DNA of 64,000 nucleotides, taken from Tetrastigma voinierianum. Taxonomy: Eukaryota > Streptophyta > Magnoliopsida > Vitales > Vitaceae. The stretch covers positions 186,001 to 250,000 of the forward strand of contig JAEQBH010005382.1 in the NCBI GenBank assembly GCA_016808115.1, read 5' to 3'. Shown piece by piece: positions 1-11,203 of the stretch (positions within the stretch are counted from its first letter, which is position 1; each line of letters begins with the position of its first letter). Under the pieces are notes generated by a model, which saw only the letters and a list, made by a program, of their open reading frames with translations, ran no database searches and was not told the DNA's origin. Made by a program: the position numbers and the translations under genes.

Positions 1-761
1 ACAAAAAAAAGAAAATATTTAAATTTTTTTATTCGTAAAAGTCATATTTCATCAAAGAATAGTAACAATTTTCATCATTACCAACAATGCGAAGACTAAT
101 AGCATTTCACTTTTTTATTTTTTCACTTCAAACTTGCCCAATTTAAAATTAGCTGTGGGTGAGGCGGAATGGGCTGCAAGAATCGGGAAAATTCCAAAAC
201 CTCCCGTTTATATTTCGATTGCTTATTTATTCTTATTTTTATTTTATTATATTAAAATTAATATATTTCTTAAAAATAAAAATACATGATTTTTAAATAT
301 TTATTAAAAAATTATAATAATTATTATTTATATTAAAGTATAAAATAAAATAATAAAAAATATTTTTAAAATATAATTGGGGTAGGGTGGGAATAACAAT
401 ACCCGAACTCACCTTGAACATGTCTCTGCTCAAAAGAACCTCGAACTCGTTAAAACTCCGATTACAATTAAACCAAACCCGCCTCATTGTCAGAGAGAAA
501 TGAACCCAAATAACCCGTCACGTCGTCATCCTTACCACCACCTAACGTTAAACAAACAACTTAATATTTAATACTACGTTAATTACGCATTGTTGTTATA
601 TTCAAGATATAAGAAAAGTTTTTATACGCCATCCAAGAACGGTTGCATTCATAAAATACTTGCTTCATCTGTATTCTTCAACCCTGGTGTTTCGATCATC
701 TTACACGCAGTCACTTACTCAATCCCAATGGCGGACCTATTCAGCTTAAATAAATGCCTCT
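1..761. other. AT-rich intergenic sequence, no gene recognised
   Basis: No open frame here resembles a known protein and no RNA gene was recognised. The stretch is AT-rich with short A and T runs. It borders the first SINE-like insertion. Confidence 0.6.
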
Positions 762-873
762 TGTAAATTTGATAAAAATTGGTTTCTAATTGGTTTCGAA
801 CCGATGACCTCTAGTCATAAATTAAGTTCCTTAACTATATATTGTGTTACAATACCCACTCTAAATATTTTTG
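762..873 (-). mobile_element. tRNA-derived SINE-like insertion
   Basis: Read on the minus strand this segment contains an A-box-like TAGTTAAGGA and, about 30 bases later, a perfect B-box core GGTTCGAA, the internal RNA polymerase III promoter arrangement of tRNA-derived SINEs. TGCCTCT occurs on both sides (755-761 and 874-880). A longer match, AAATGCCTCTT, occurs at 753-763 and 977-987 and would give a 213-bp element, but the A box would then sit too far from the 5' end. No clear poly-A tail remains. The type call is inference from promoter boxes and flanking repeats. Confidence 0.4.
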
Positions 874-880
874 TGCCTCT

Positions 881-2574
881 CATGACTTTATTTCATGGGT
901 ATGTTATTTCACTATCTCTTGATGGCACTTATTAATCTGGTCAAGCAAAACTAATATTCCCATGGCACTTCAAGACAAATGCCTCTTTATAAACTTCAAT
1001 GACCTAAAGGAATCGAACTAAATGGGATCATTGAGGAGCAACTGACTAAGAGGAACTCCCTGCTTAAGAGTATTTCACATATTTTAACTGTTTAATGCAA
1101 AATAATAATAAAAATAAGTAGGAGAAAAATTAAGTTAGTGGGCCGGAACAGAAGGCCCATTAAGGGTAAAATAGGAAGTAATGGGCCTAATAAGAAGTGG
1201 AAGATGTGAATGAGGGGGTTTGTGATTCTTTGAATATTCGCACGACAAGAGTCATGGCCGACCCACCATGTGCTTTTTCCTTTTCTTCACATGCAGTTAT
1301 CGTTCCTGCTTTCATGTGATTTCCGCATTTAAAACATGTGACTCTAACGAGCGGTCCAAAATTCACCTATTTTCTTTCGTATTACTTAGGTATCAATAAA
1401 CCCCCAACCCCCACAACAAATCTCCCTGTTCATCCTTTTCCCATATAAGATGTGACGAATCCTTTGAGAAATATCATCTTTTTTTCATCTCCACACACTC
1501 CCTCCCTCTCTCTCTCTCTACCTATCTATCTCTCTCTCTCTTTCCCTCTGTCTACATGTGAGGGTTTCCCTTGTGCCCATTTGAGAATTAGGCTAACGTA
1601 CAACTCCATATTTGCATGGCCACCCACAAAAATGGCTAAGGTGGAAAGCATGGATGGAATTTGCCAAGAATGGTTCTATCCCCTTTCTACGTGTCTCTCC
1701 ACCATTGGTCGAGTTAGGCACATGCATGGGCATGTATGGCCTATGATGTAATTCCTCATCATCATGCATGCCCTACTTTATCATAATATTTACTTGCATG
1801 TCACATGCATGCATGAGATATTTCCCTGCAATTTAAATTAACCCCCCCTCCCCTCCTAAACCCTAACCCTAACGCTCCTTCTCTAAACTAAACTTAACCG
1901 TAGTTTTCGAACCCGAAAAAGCAGTCTTAACTACACCAACTTAGGGCAACAATGGTCTATTGTGAAGTCTCCATCCCTTAAAATCTTACTTCCAAGAGTT
2001 AAATTGTGGGGGCATAAAAGAAACTCCAAACTCCATGGATAAGTAATAACTTCATAGACAGGAATTAGGTAGAACAGCTAAAAAGTACAGTTAGAGCTAT
2101 AGCATCAATAGAATACAGCCCAAGACAAACGTAATTGTCTCTTTAATGTGATGTCTCAGTTGCGTAAGGAACCAATCTCATGAAAAGAACATGGCTCGAA
2201 ATCGTCCATTTCTCCACTATATGAACAAAATTGTGCTCCACATGCTTTTATCAAATCATCTTCAATAAATTTATTGATATGTCTGTATATATTGTGTGTA
2301 TCATTTAGCATAGAAACAAACCATATACTATACTTATATATATGTATGTATATACGTATATAGATGTATGGATATAGAGGTAGAAACATTATATTACATC
2401 AGTGAATATATGGTTCGAGCTTATCATAGTGAAAATACTAAGGTTTCAGCTATAGACAAACCTAACCATTGAAACCAAACTAGAGTTTGGATATGAGATA
2501 ATATAGATATATATTGTGTAATAGATATATTTATAAATATATAATATGTATTTTATATATGTAGGGGTTTGTAC
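881..2574. other. Intergenic sequence 3' of the MYB gene
   Basis: No protein-coding gene recognised. It includes a CT-rich microsatellite (about 1501-1550) within a 99-codon open frame (1452-1751) that looks like low-complexity sequence, several GCATGC/CATGCATG motifs (1720-1815), and a short telomere-like box (1857-1872). The part nearest 2575 is expected to include the 3' UTR of the MYB gene on the minus strand. Confidence 0.5.
1857..1872 (+). promoter_or_regulatory. Telo-box-like motif
   Basis: The bases TAAACCCTAACCCTAA contain about two plant telomere-type units (CCCTAAA/CCCTAA). Such telo boxes occur in promoters of plant translation and cell-cycle genes, but no gene start was identified next to this one, so a regulatory role is unsupported here. 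Confidence 0.3.
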
Positions 2575-2743
2575 TTAATCTCCATTAAGTAGCTGCATGG
2601 ACCAGATGTCCTCCATGCTCCAGAAATTATCAGTGGATTCAGCGGACGAAGGACCGGGAAAAGCCTCGAGAGTAGCCGCATACGATGACGGAGAATAAGA
2701 ATCGGCGACGTTTGGGGCGCCCATGATTTGGCTTGTCGTAGCT

Positions 2744-2774
<31 letters not shown>

Positions 2775-4465
2775 CAGGCGTTTGGTCAGAACTCTGGGCA
2801 GTAAATGTTTCGGAATGCTTAATGTGCTTTTGAATTCTGGTCCTCCAGAAGTTCTTAATCTCGTTATCAGTTCTTCCTGGGAGATGCTTTGCGATTTTGG
2901 ACCACCTGCAAAAATTTAGACAATTCGTGAAGAACATATTAGTCAATAAAAAATTGAAGCCATTGTTGTACGGATGTCGTTGACGTTTAAGTCTGCTTGT
3001 ACGGTCTCCTTCTGGAAGGGAAAGAGAAAGAGAAAGGAAAGGTTGATTTGTCAGACAAAGTAGTTATATTTGATGTAAGACAAGAGAGAGAAAGAGATGT
3101 TAACCCCAAAATGAATTAGTAGTTGTAAGCAAGCCGCCAATGATTTAGTGATTGTAAGAAGACTAACTTTGCCCCTATAAACCAACTGTATGAATATATA
3201 GAAAGGGATATAAAGAGAGATATGATGTAACTCTTTAAAATTGGGACTTAGACTGTCTATGTATAGCCATGTTCCATGGTTAGAAATCAAAGTTCTTTGG
3301 AATGGAAAATTATTGAACAAGAATTTCGTGGCTGTACTTGCTGCCTCTCCCTCCATCTACTAAGAGGGTATAAGTGATTCGGATTCAACCCGAACCGAAC
3401 CGGGTTTGTCTTTGGAATAACTAGAGCGAGTAAATAATCATTGGGTAGATTCAGTCAGCAATCTGTTCACTCCCTTGTGTTTTTGTTCTAAAGGTGAAAA
3501 AAGGAAAAAAAAAAAGAAAGAAACAATTCTTCATTGAAATGGTTTGTGGTCTTAGTGATTAGGCTAGGATTAAAAGTAGAAGGCCATTTAGTGTCTGAAG
3601 AAGCATTAGTTTTCAGACATTTCTTTTTTCATAAAAATAGCAAAATACTTTTCCTAGGCAGTGAGGTAAGCACCATGGAAATTATTCCGGGTGATCATGA
3701 AGTGCTCCCCCATCATTTTAACCTAGGAAACACACAAAGAAGAATAATAGCATTTTATATGATCATAGGTAGGTCAGTTTAATTTCCATTGGTGGGTGGG
3801 ATTTTTGAAAGAAAAATAGTATATCAGAAGGATCAGTTACTTGGAAAATACATAGAAAGAAATGTTTATGAAGTTGTAAAAGACCATAGAACTTACCAAA
3901 CAAACAAACCCTTCTAATGGGATAACTCATTCTAGCACCTTTAAAACTAAATTGAAAATATGACATTTAAATGAAAGGAAATATTTTTCTTGATCACCAT
4001 CATCATCCCTAAGTCTTGAACAATTCACCATAATATAATTATATTATTATAATAAATCCATTGATAAATTTCTCAAAAAAAAAAAAAAAAAACCCTAAAA
4101 TGAAAATTAGGGACCCATGTCCTGAATGGTTTGAAATGAGTATAGTTGATGTCTACCTCAGGTATAAGAATAAGGGCTTTCCAAAACAGAGGTAAAGAAG
4201 GTAGAATTATTGAAATGGCCTGGCTAAAGATGGAAAATTTTATAGCTCTCAATATATGTTTGGCTAGCAGAATTCACAACGTGTTCTATATCTATATCAA
4301 CCCAGCTGTAATACAAAGGGGTTTGATACGTCTCAGTATCCCCTCTGAAGCCTTTTCACTTTCTTTCCAACTTTGGTCAAAAAAGGCCATCCATATTTTA
4401 TGGGATTTTCTATATAATTTTCAAAATTTATGGGCCTCCCCCATCTATACGGTACTTAATATCTG

Positions 4466-4520
<55 letters not shown>

Positions 4521-4997
4521 AAACTATTGGCACTCATGGAGTGGAGATTCATCATACCTATGCACCTTACCCCCATGGTAGTACATCTCTGCCATGATCA
4601 CCATGATTCTATTGGTGGGTATCCTTTGCTAAGCCTTATCAATCTTCATAACAAGTCCTACTCCTTTTCAAAACCATTTTTAGCTCTCCAAGTGTTAGAT
4701 CAGGGAAAAAATGTTATAATTTTATGATCAGATGGAGAAAATGTAATTTCTCAGAGAGGATTGAGATCATCAAGAAAGGGGGGGAAAGAGAGTTTGAGAG
4801 AAAAAAGTTGAGGAGAGACTTGGGTAGGTATCCTGATGCTGGATGTACTACAAGGAGGGATAGGTCCACTTTGAAATGGCAATATGCCTCATATCCATTG
4901 TATATATCTGTGACAAGAGGCTAAAGGCAAAAACCATGCACTCACTAAGAAAGAAAGGTCATTCTTCCATGTATAGACAAAGTCAACATAGTAGATG

Positions 4998-5047
<50 letters not shown>

Positions 5048-6227
5048 GATACAAAAAGAAAAGAAAAGAACATATGAACCAGGGATTTCTGTGACCATAA
5101 ATATTGAGAAAGAAGAAAAGGAAAAAAGCCCAATCTTAGGAAGAATCTTTGGCAGCCATAAATATCATGAACCACCTATTGCAACCTAAAAGATTAAAAA
5201 ATACATATAAAAAGAAAGGGAAAAAGAAAATCAGCTTGGAGAGGGATTTTTGCTGGCCAAAATTATTACGTGTGCCCATCTTGCAGCTCTAAGAATTAGA
5301 GGGAAAAAAAAATCCATCCTGGAGGAGTTTTTGTAACCCTAGTATTATAAACTATATGTTGAAACCCTAGTTAAATTCTAAAAACAAAAAGGAAAACCAT
5401 TTGAACAAAAGAATTTTTAGCCATAAATACCATAAACTCCATAATGCAACTCCAAAGGGAGAAAGCCCTATTGCAAAGGATTTTTGGTTGCCATAGATAT
5501 TACAAACCACACATTTGAACTATAAAATAAAAAATAAATAGAAATCCATCTTGCATGAGGATTTTTGTTAGCCACAAATATTATTAATTTATTAACCCCA
5601 TGTTGCAACTCTTTCTCTCTCACTTCCTCACTCACACTCTTTTCATCTCTCTTCTCTCTCCCCCTTCTCTCTCCTTCTCTTTCTACCTTTGATGGGCTCC
5701 AAAGGACCCAAGAAGTGCACACTTGTTAGTCAAAATAGCATGAGAAATAAGGGAGAAAGGCTCTGATTGGTTCTCAAGAAAATCAAGAAAAGGGTGATAT
5801 ATAGAAGAAGAAAGAGTTTCACTTTTATTATATATACTTCTTTGGTGTAGAAAGAAAAAAAAATCACCTGTTTCCCCACTTGGCATGCAGTTCCATGATC
5901 AACTGTTGTTCTTCATCTGTGATATTACCTCTGCGGACATCTGGCCTCAGGTAGTTCAGCCATCGGAGGCGGCAACTTTTTCCGGTACGTTTCAGTCCTA
6001 TCAAAATTATTCTAGCATATATAAGATAGTTTGTTCATAGGATCAGTATAGAAAGAAAACAAGACCAAGATTTTGTCAGTGAAACTAGTACCAGCTGATT
6101 TTGCTAGAGTATTCCAAACACCTTCACCATGATTAGCAATATAGTTGATAAGAATCAAGTCTTCTTCTAAGGTCCATGGCCCTTTTCTCACTTCAGCATC
6201 CTGAGAATTGCAAGGTTTTTTATCCAT
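2575..6227 (-). CDS. MYB21/MYB24-like: R2R3-MYB transcription factor, subgroup 19 (MYB21/MYB24/EOBII-like)
   Basis: Three exons join to 597 bp, 198 residues: 6092-6227 (ATG at 6227; 45 codons plus 1 base), 5868-5997 (130 bp) and 2575-2905 (stop TAA). All junctions are GT-AG and the exon 1 and 2 lengths are the classic R2R3-MYB ones. R2 covers about residues 14-66 (Trp18, Trp38, Trp58) and R3 about 67-116 (Ile71, Trp90, Trp109 as the hydrophobic triad). The start MDKKPCNSQ and the C-terminal motif NFWSMEDIWSMQLLNGD (182-198) are those of subgroup 19 (MYB21, MYB24, MYB57, EOBII, MYB305). Family members are nuclear activators acting downstream of jasmonate and gibberellin in stamen, petal and scent control. 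Odd features are a nine-histidine run (134-142) and a 2,962-bp second intron with two AT microsatellites. The reading frame is intact; orthology within the subgroup is not resolved. Confidence 0.95.
2741..2773 (-). repeat. CAT trinucleotide run encoding polyhistidine
   Basis: A run of ATG/CAT triplets on the plus strand reads as consecutive histidine codons on the minus strand, inside exon 3 of the MYB gene (residues 134-142). Triplet runs like this change length easily. Histidine runs are common in plant transcription factors, often with nuclear-speckle targeting, but no such role is shown here. Confidence 0.85.
4469..4517. repeat. AT dinucleotide microsatellite
   Basis: About 49 bases of uninterrupted AT in the long second intron of the MYB gene. 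It is likely to be length-variable. Open frames across it are tyrosine/isoleucine low complexity and not genes. Confidence 0.9.
5003..5044. repeat. AT dinucleotide microsatellite
   Basis: Twenty-one AT units in the same MYB intron, about 490 bp from the other AT tract. Confidence 0.9.
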
Positions 6228-7175
6228 TTTGGGAAAAGGGAGAGAGGGACAGAGAAGAAAGGCAATAAACAAATAGAGGCTCCTATGGCTTTTATAGAGC
6301 ATGTCCAAGATGAATTTTCTTGGTAACTAAGTTTATTGAACAGAATAAGGTAGATTTTTTAGTCTTGCCCTTATCTTAAACATATGGTTATGTATATTTA
6401 ATAAGCTAATAATCAATCCTTATTCATGTATGATGCATGTATAACCATCCAGGTCATGTAGATATTTTTATCATTAGGTACACTCTACTTTTAAATATTG
6501 GATTATCTTATTAACGATGTAACATAAAATTCATTGGGACGTTAACGCCGTACCCCTAACTTATTTTTTTTTTTGAAAAAAAGTAAAGAAAGAAAGAAAA
6601 TAACGAAACACAAAAAATATAGTAAGTTTGTAAGTTGCCATACTAAAATGTTTCGTGACTCATGTCACATACCGTACCATTTCATTTTTCAACCTATGTT
6701 CAGATTATAACCTCATCAAATAGTACTCCAATATTTACTTCTTGTGATAATATGTTAGTTGTTAACTTGACTCCTTTAAATTACGGTGCGTATATATTAT
6801 ATATATGTATCATTCTTTGTGTGGCTTTTGATTTGTACAATTGACTCTTGAAGCTATTAATAATGGTGAATTGGGAAAATGTAGCACAGCCCTTAATTAT
6901 GATCATCTCTCCCACTACTACAATCACTTTTACAATTTTAATTATGAGTACGTATATGTATCAAATCAAGAGTATTTACGTTGAGGAAATTAAATGTTTT
7001 TGCTAGCTAAGTTGTAACTTGTAACTAGTGTGCAACCAACTGAGAAAATAAAGAATCATGACTTTTGAGGAACATGGAACTGATTATTGATTTTAATTGA
7101 TTGGGTCATAACCACTGAGTTCAGTTATTGTTGAGTGATATTGAGTCCGGTGATTGATGTATTTGTAGAAAACAG
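6228..7175. promoter_or_regulatory. Upstream region of the MYB gene
   Basis: This is the sequence 5' of the MYB start codon (the gene reads leftward). It should hold the 5' UTR and core promoter. It is AT-rich with T and A runs near 6565-6600. No defined TATA box or jasmonate-response element was assigned with confidence. Confidence 0.4.
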
Positions 7176-7192
7176 GCAGGAGCCTAGTTCTT

Positions 7193-7321
7193 TTTTTTTT
7201 TTTTCACATTTCTATTCACTTGGCATTACACCATTGTAATATTTTGTTCTCGTAGATATTTGAACTTGATTCTTTCTTGTGCCCTACACAACCCTTAACT
7301 ACCGAGTCAGATCTCATTGAT
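7193..7321 (-). mobile_element. tRNA-derived SINE with target-site duplication
   Basis: A 129-bp insertion bounded by 17-bp direct repeats that agree at 16 positions (GCAGGAGCCTAGTTCTT at 7176-7192 and GCAAGAGCCTAGTTCTT at 7322-7338). A T run at the left end is the poly-A tail of a minus-strand copy. On the minus strand an A-box-like TAGTTAAGGG is followed by a B-box-like GTTCAAAT. Size, tail, boxes and duplication together identify a SINE. It lies about 970 bp upstream of the MYB start codon. Confidence 0.8.
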
Positions 7322-7338
7322 GCAAGAGCCTAGTTCTT

Positions 7339-10128
7339 AATTTCTTCTTCTTCTACAAATTTTGATTTAATTTCTTCTTCTTCTTCTACAAATTTTTGGT
7401 TGATTTGGAAGGCATTTTATCATCCGATAGTATCATGAACGAATTCATATTCATATTCTTGCAGCAATAAGATCATCAAGGCTCACCTCTTTTTCTTATC
7501 AGCAAATAGTACTGCAAAAGGGTTGAGCAGTGAAGTAGCTTCTCATGTAAAGCCTACATTTCAATTTAAGGTTCATCATGCACTTCCCAAACTTTTCTGA
7601 TGGATAAATGTTCAAAGGCAAAGGAAAAAAAATGCAATGAACATGGTGGGGTTTAAGCATGCATACAATGAAAAGATGTGTCCATTACTTGATAATTTAA
7701 AAGAAAAAAAGGAAAAGGAAAAGAAAATTATAACGTCTAGCCTCTATAATGCAATGTCATTGATATGCCAAAAGCATATGAGAGAAACAGTTTCTAGAAA
7801 CTTTATTTTCTTTTCTTTTTAATAAGCTAACCTATTCTACAAATTATCTACTCATAATCACATGTCCTTGAATCCATCTTATCCACCAATTAGTTTGGAA
7901 ACAAGTCTGATATTTCATTTAAGTTGTATGTATTAGCAAAGAAGATTATCTTCTCAATCCATTCCAAATCTATATTGGACATCAAAGCCCATCACCCACC
8001 TAACGCAATAAACTAAAGTTCTCTTACCACATTTGGACATGTTAGGTCATCTCCATGTGAAAGCTTATGAGTTATGACTGATTTATGCATTTGTGCCCAT
8101 ATATATGGCGAACGGTCCACCGTCGTCTTTGCTAGCCTATCGATCTTATCCTTTCCTCGGTTTTCTCCGGCTTTTATTACATAGGATCCACCATCTAATA
8201 AATCTCATTTAAGATATATCTCAATGGTGTTAAATTGTTAATCACTACAACATAAAGCATTATATAGCAAGAACCGTAGATAGAACGACAAATTGTTTAA
8301 ATAAAATGGGTAATATATATTTTCTTAGACCGTTGGAGTATTTTCAACCATAAATCTTTATTGTTATCTCCAAATTGACATTTTATATATATTTAGAGTT
8401 GATAAGGCTCACTTTTTTTACTTTAATTCCAACCGACAATCTCTAAATGCTATTAAAAAAATAGAGAATAATACTTTGTAATTCACTTTTTCACTTTTAT
8501 ATTATTATAAAAAAATGGTGAATAGTATTTTACTATTCATATCTCTATATTTAGATATGCAAATGGAAAATGATTGGACTGAGTTTTTTTGGCGAGATAC
8601 AAAACGGAACACCGTTAGATTTACTCTTAGAAAAACTATTTTTGAAGATTATTGTGGTTGTTTGTTTAACCGAATTTCTAAGTTACCATAGCCTTATTCC
8701 GCATGCATGCATGATAATCACAAGACATGACATGACATATAGTAATAACTTGAATGTAGTACTTGGAGAGAAATATTGATGGTACAACGTACATGTTGAA
8801 GGCATTAGGAGATTGATATACATTGGTGTATATATCTGGTACATGAAGGTGACAGAAAGAAAGCCATGAAAATGGCCTCCATATCCTTCCAATCTCTTCT
8901 CCTACCAACGATATATGTATAGAATAAAAAATAAGCATACCACGTGAAAAGCTGCATTACAAGATGTGACTAAGTGGAAACCCTAGCAATCAATATATGT
9001 ATATATATATACATATATATATATAAATATGAATAATTGTTTCCATGCATTTGCTTTCCATTTACAGTATGGGGTCTAAGTTGTTAACAAAAAATAACCC
9101 ATGAGAAATCATCGACCTCTAGTTTTGATTTGAAAGCAATTTATAGGGTTCACAAAAATTTGAGATTTTTTAGTTGTATGTAGATGAAATGAGAGTCAAA
9201 TGAATGGATAATGCATTGAATTAGGTTTAGAGAGATATCCACACAAAAAAAGCTAAAAAGCTAAAGGAGGAGGAGGAGGAGGAGGACAAGAAAGGACTGA
9301 TGATGAGTTTTAGTCATGATATATGGTTTAGACTAAAAGATGACTAAATCTGAGCTAAATGACTGGTTCCTAACAAGGACTCTCAAACATGTGTAAACCG
9401 ACTCATAATCTGAGTAGAGCAAAAAGTTGTCTTCCTTAATTTCCCAATCCATAACTTCACACATTTTGACTCTTTACCCAAAAGCTACATGAAAACCCTA
9501 CTAATCTTGGTAAGCAATATGTGGATGGAAATCGATGGGGGCCTCCTTCAAAGAACCCTACCGCCATTGCCGCCCCATAGACTCCTGTGGGGACTACTCT
9601 TCACGTTCTAATATACTTTAAGCCTGTAATGATATGATCTTTATGTAATTTAAAACTGGCTTATTCAGAGTTTGATTTCTATGTTAATCTTGATCAACAT
9701 CTCAATCCGACTCTCCCTCAATTCTTTAACTTACTAAAAACGTAACCCCTTTTTAAGATATACATGTAAATATATAAAATTGGAAAGAGTATTTTTGTCC
9801 AAAATGATTTATTTTTCAACAAAAAATGATAAAGGTTAGATTTATGAATTTTTTAGTACATGAGCGAGGTTTTTCACCAGATAGTTCTTATTCTTTTAGA
9901 GGGATGATGAGTGGGGAGAGGTAAAATTCATAGAAATATTTGTTTGAAAAACCTCAAATAACCAAAAATTTGTGAATTTAATCCTCCTGTTTTTTCTTGA
10001 GAAATAACCCATTTTAGACATAAAATGTCCTATATTGTTTTGTGTATCTACATGAATCATTTAAAAGGAATGATTATTTTTATAAGAAAATAATAAAGAT
10101 ATTTTTATTAAAATAGTATAAATGATGA

Positions 10129-10174
<46 letters not shown>

Positions 10175-10953
10175 TCTGACAATAGAAGAAATGTTGCTTT
10201 GTTCTCCAACAAGTTCGATTTGTCATTAAGATAGGATAAGTAGTACCATTAATCCGTAGTCATTCAATTCCAAGATCATGGGGTCCTTTCCAAAGTGAGA
10301 AGAAATTTTTTTTTTGCTTTCTTTCTGCATTAAAGAAAGTAGAAAAAAGAACAAGAGCTTAAAGCGATGATAAATGGGGGGTTAGTGGCTAGCAAGTGGG
10401 GATCGGATTGCAGAATTCCATGGATATTTTTAGGGTTTAAGCAATAGCATGTGGGAAGGACAAAACCCTCAACATAACTAGGTGTTGCAACCTTTTTGTA
10501 GATAAGGTTAATCACATGTATGTTTCATTGTTTTGTGGTTAATAAATCAATGGGAGGGTTAAAGCTTTAAAGCTGTCCTCAACCACGAAAGGTCAAACAA
10601 CAACCCCATTTCAGGAATTAATGAACAGCTTTCACATTGTAAACAGTTTCCTCAAAATGTCATGATTCCAACATATTAGTGGGATTCTCCATTCAGTCAA
10701 CATCTTGTGATGGAGCTGCCTAACTACTACAAATTACAATACAACTGAACCATTAATACTTTATCAAATCATTTGTATGATGTAATGTCTCAAGTCGGAT
10801 AATTAACTCAAAAGCAAGATTTGATCAGAAGAAAACAAAGGACTGATGAGACTTCTTATAGATCTCTTTGTTCTAAAAGGTATACTCCTGGTTAAATGAA
10901 TTTGCAGACAATGAGATATTATTAAATAATTATAATAATAATGAATAATGATA
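7339..10953. other. Non-coding AT-rich region
   Basis: No gene recognised on either strand. Holds an interrupted AT-rich tract near 8994-9025, a GGA triplet run at about 9265-9285, and a 42-bp AT microsatellite at 10,131-10,172. Short open frames show no known family. Confidence 0.5.
10131..10172. repeat. AT dinucleotide microsatellite
   Basis: Twenty-one AT units in intergenic sequence. Confidence 0.9.
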
Positions 10954-11203
10954 AGAAGAAGAAGAAGAATAAAGCTTTTTGAAGATTCATGCAACTGTCG
11001 TACTGAAGTCACTTTCATTAATTGTAATGTCATCACCTAGCTTTTTCTAAAAATTTAGCCTGTATAAAGTTGTGGTATATCACAGTCAAATTCCTTTTTC
11101 ATGCATGATATATAAGTAAATAGGCTTAGCTTAAAAATATTTAAAACTCGAGATTCAGTTGTTTTCACTTGTTAAAAATTGAGATTATAGGTATGTTTGG
11201 TTC
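10954..11203. repeat. Direct repeat, copy 1 (about 245 bp)
   Basis: This segment, from an AAG run through CATGCAACTGTCGTAC and CCTGTATAAAGTTGTGGTAT to a GTTTGGTT-type motif, recurs in the same orientation at 11,813-12,055 with scattered substitutions and small indels. No coding potential beyond a short shared frame (starting near 11,036 and 11,891 on the minus strand). Confidence 0.85.

Noticed and set aside
1452..1751. 99-codon frame and possible microRNA precursor
   Set aside because: The frame is CT-repeat driven. I compared the region with known plant microRNA sequences I could recall and saw no match or strong hairpin.
2728..2919. Methionine-run open frame on the plus strand
   Set aside because: It is the opposite-strand reading of the histidine codons in MYB exon 3.
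4146..4727. 193-codon open frame on the plus strand
   Set aside because: It crosses an AT microsatellite (Tyr/Ile run), lies in an intron of the MYB gene on the other strand and matches no family.
4889..5189. Frames rich in repeated Tyr-Ile
   Set aside because: Translation of an AT microsatellite.
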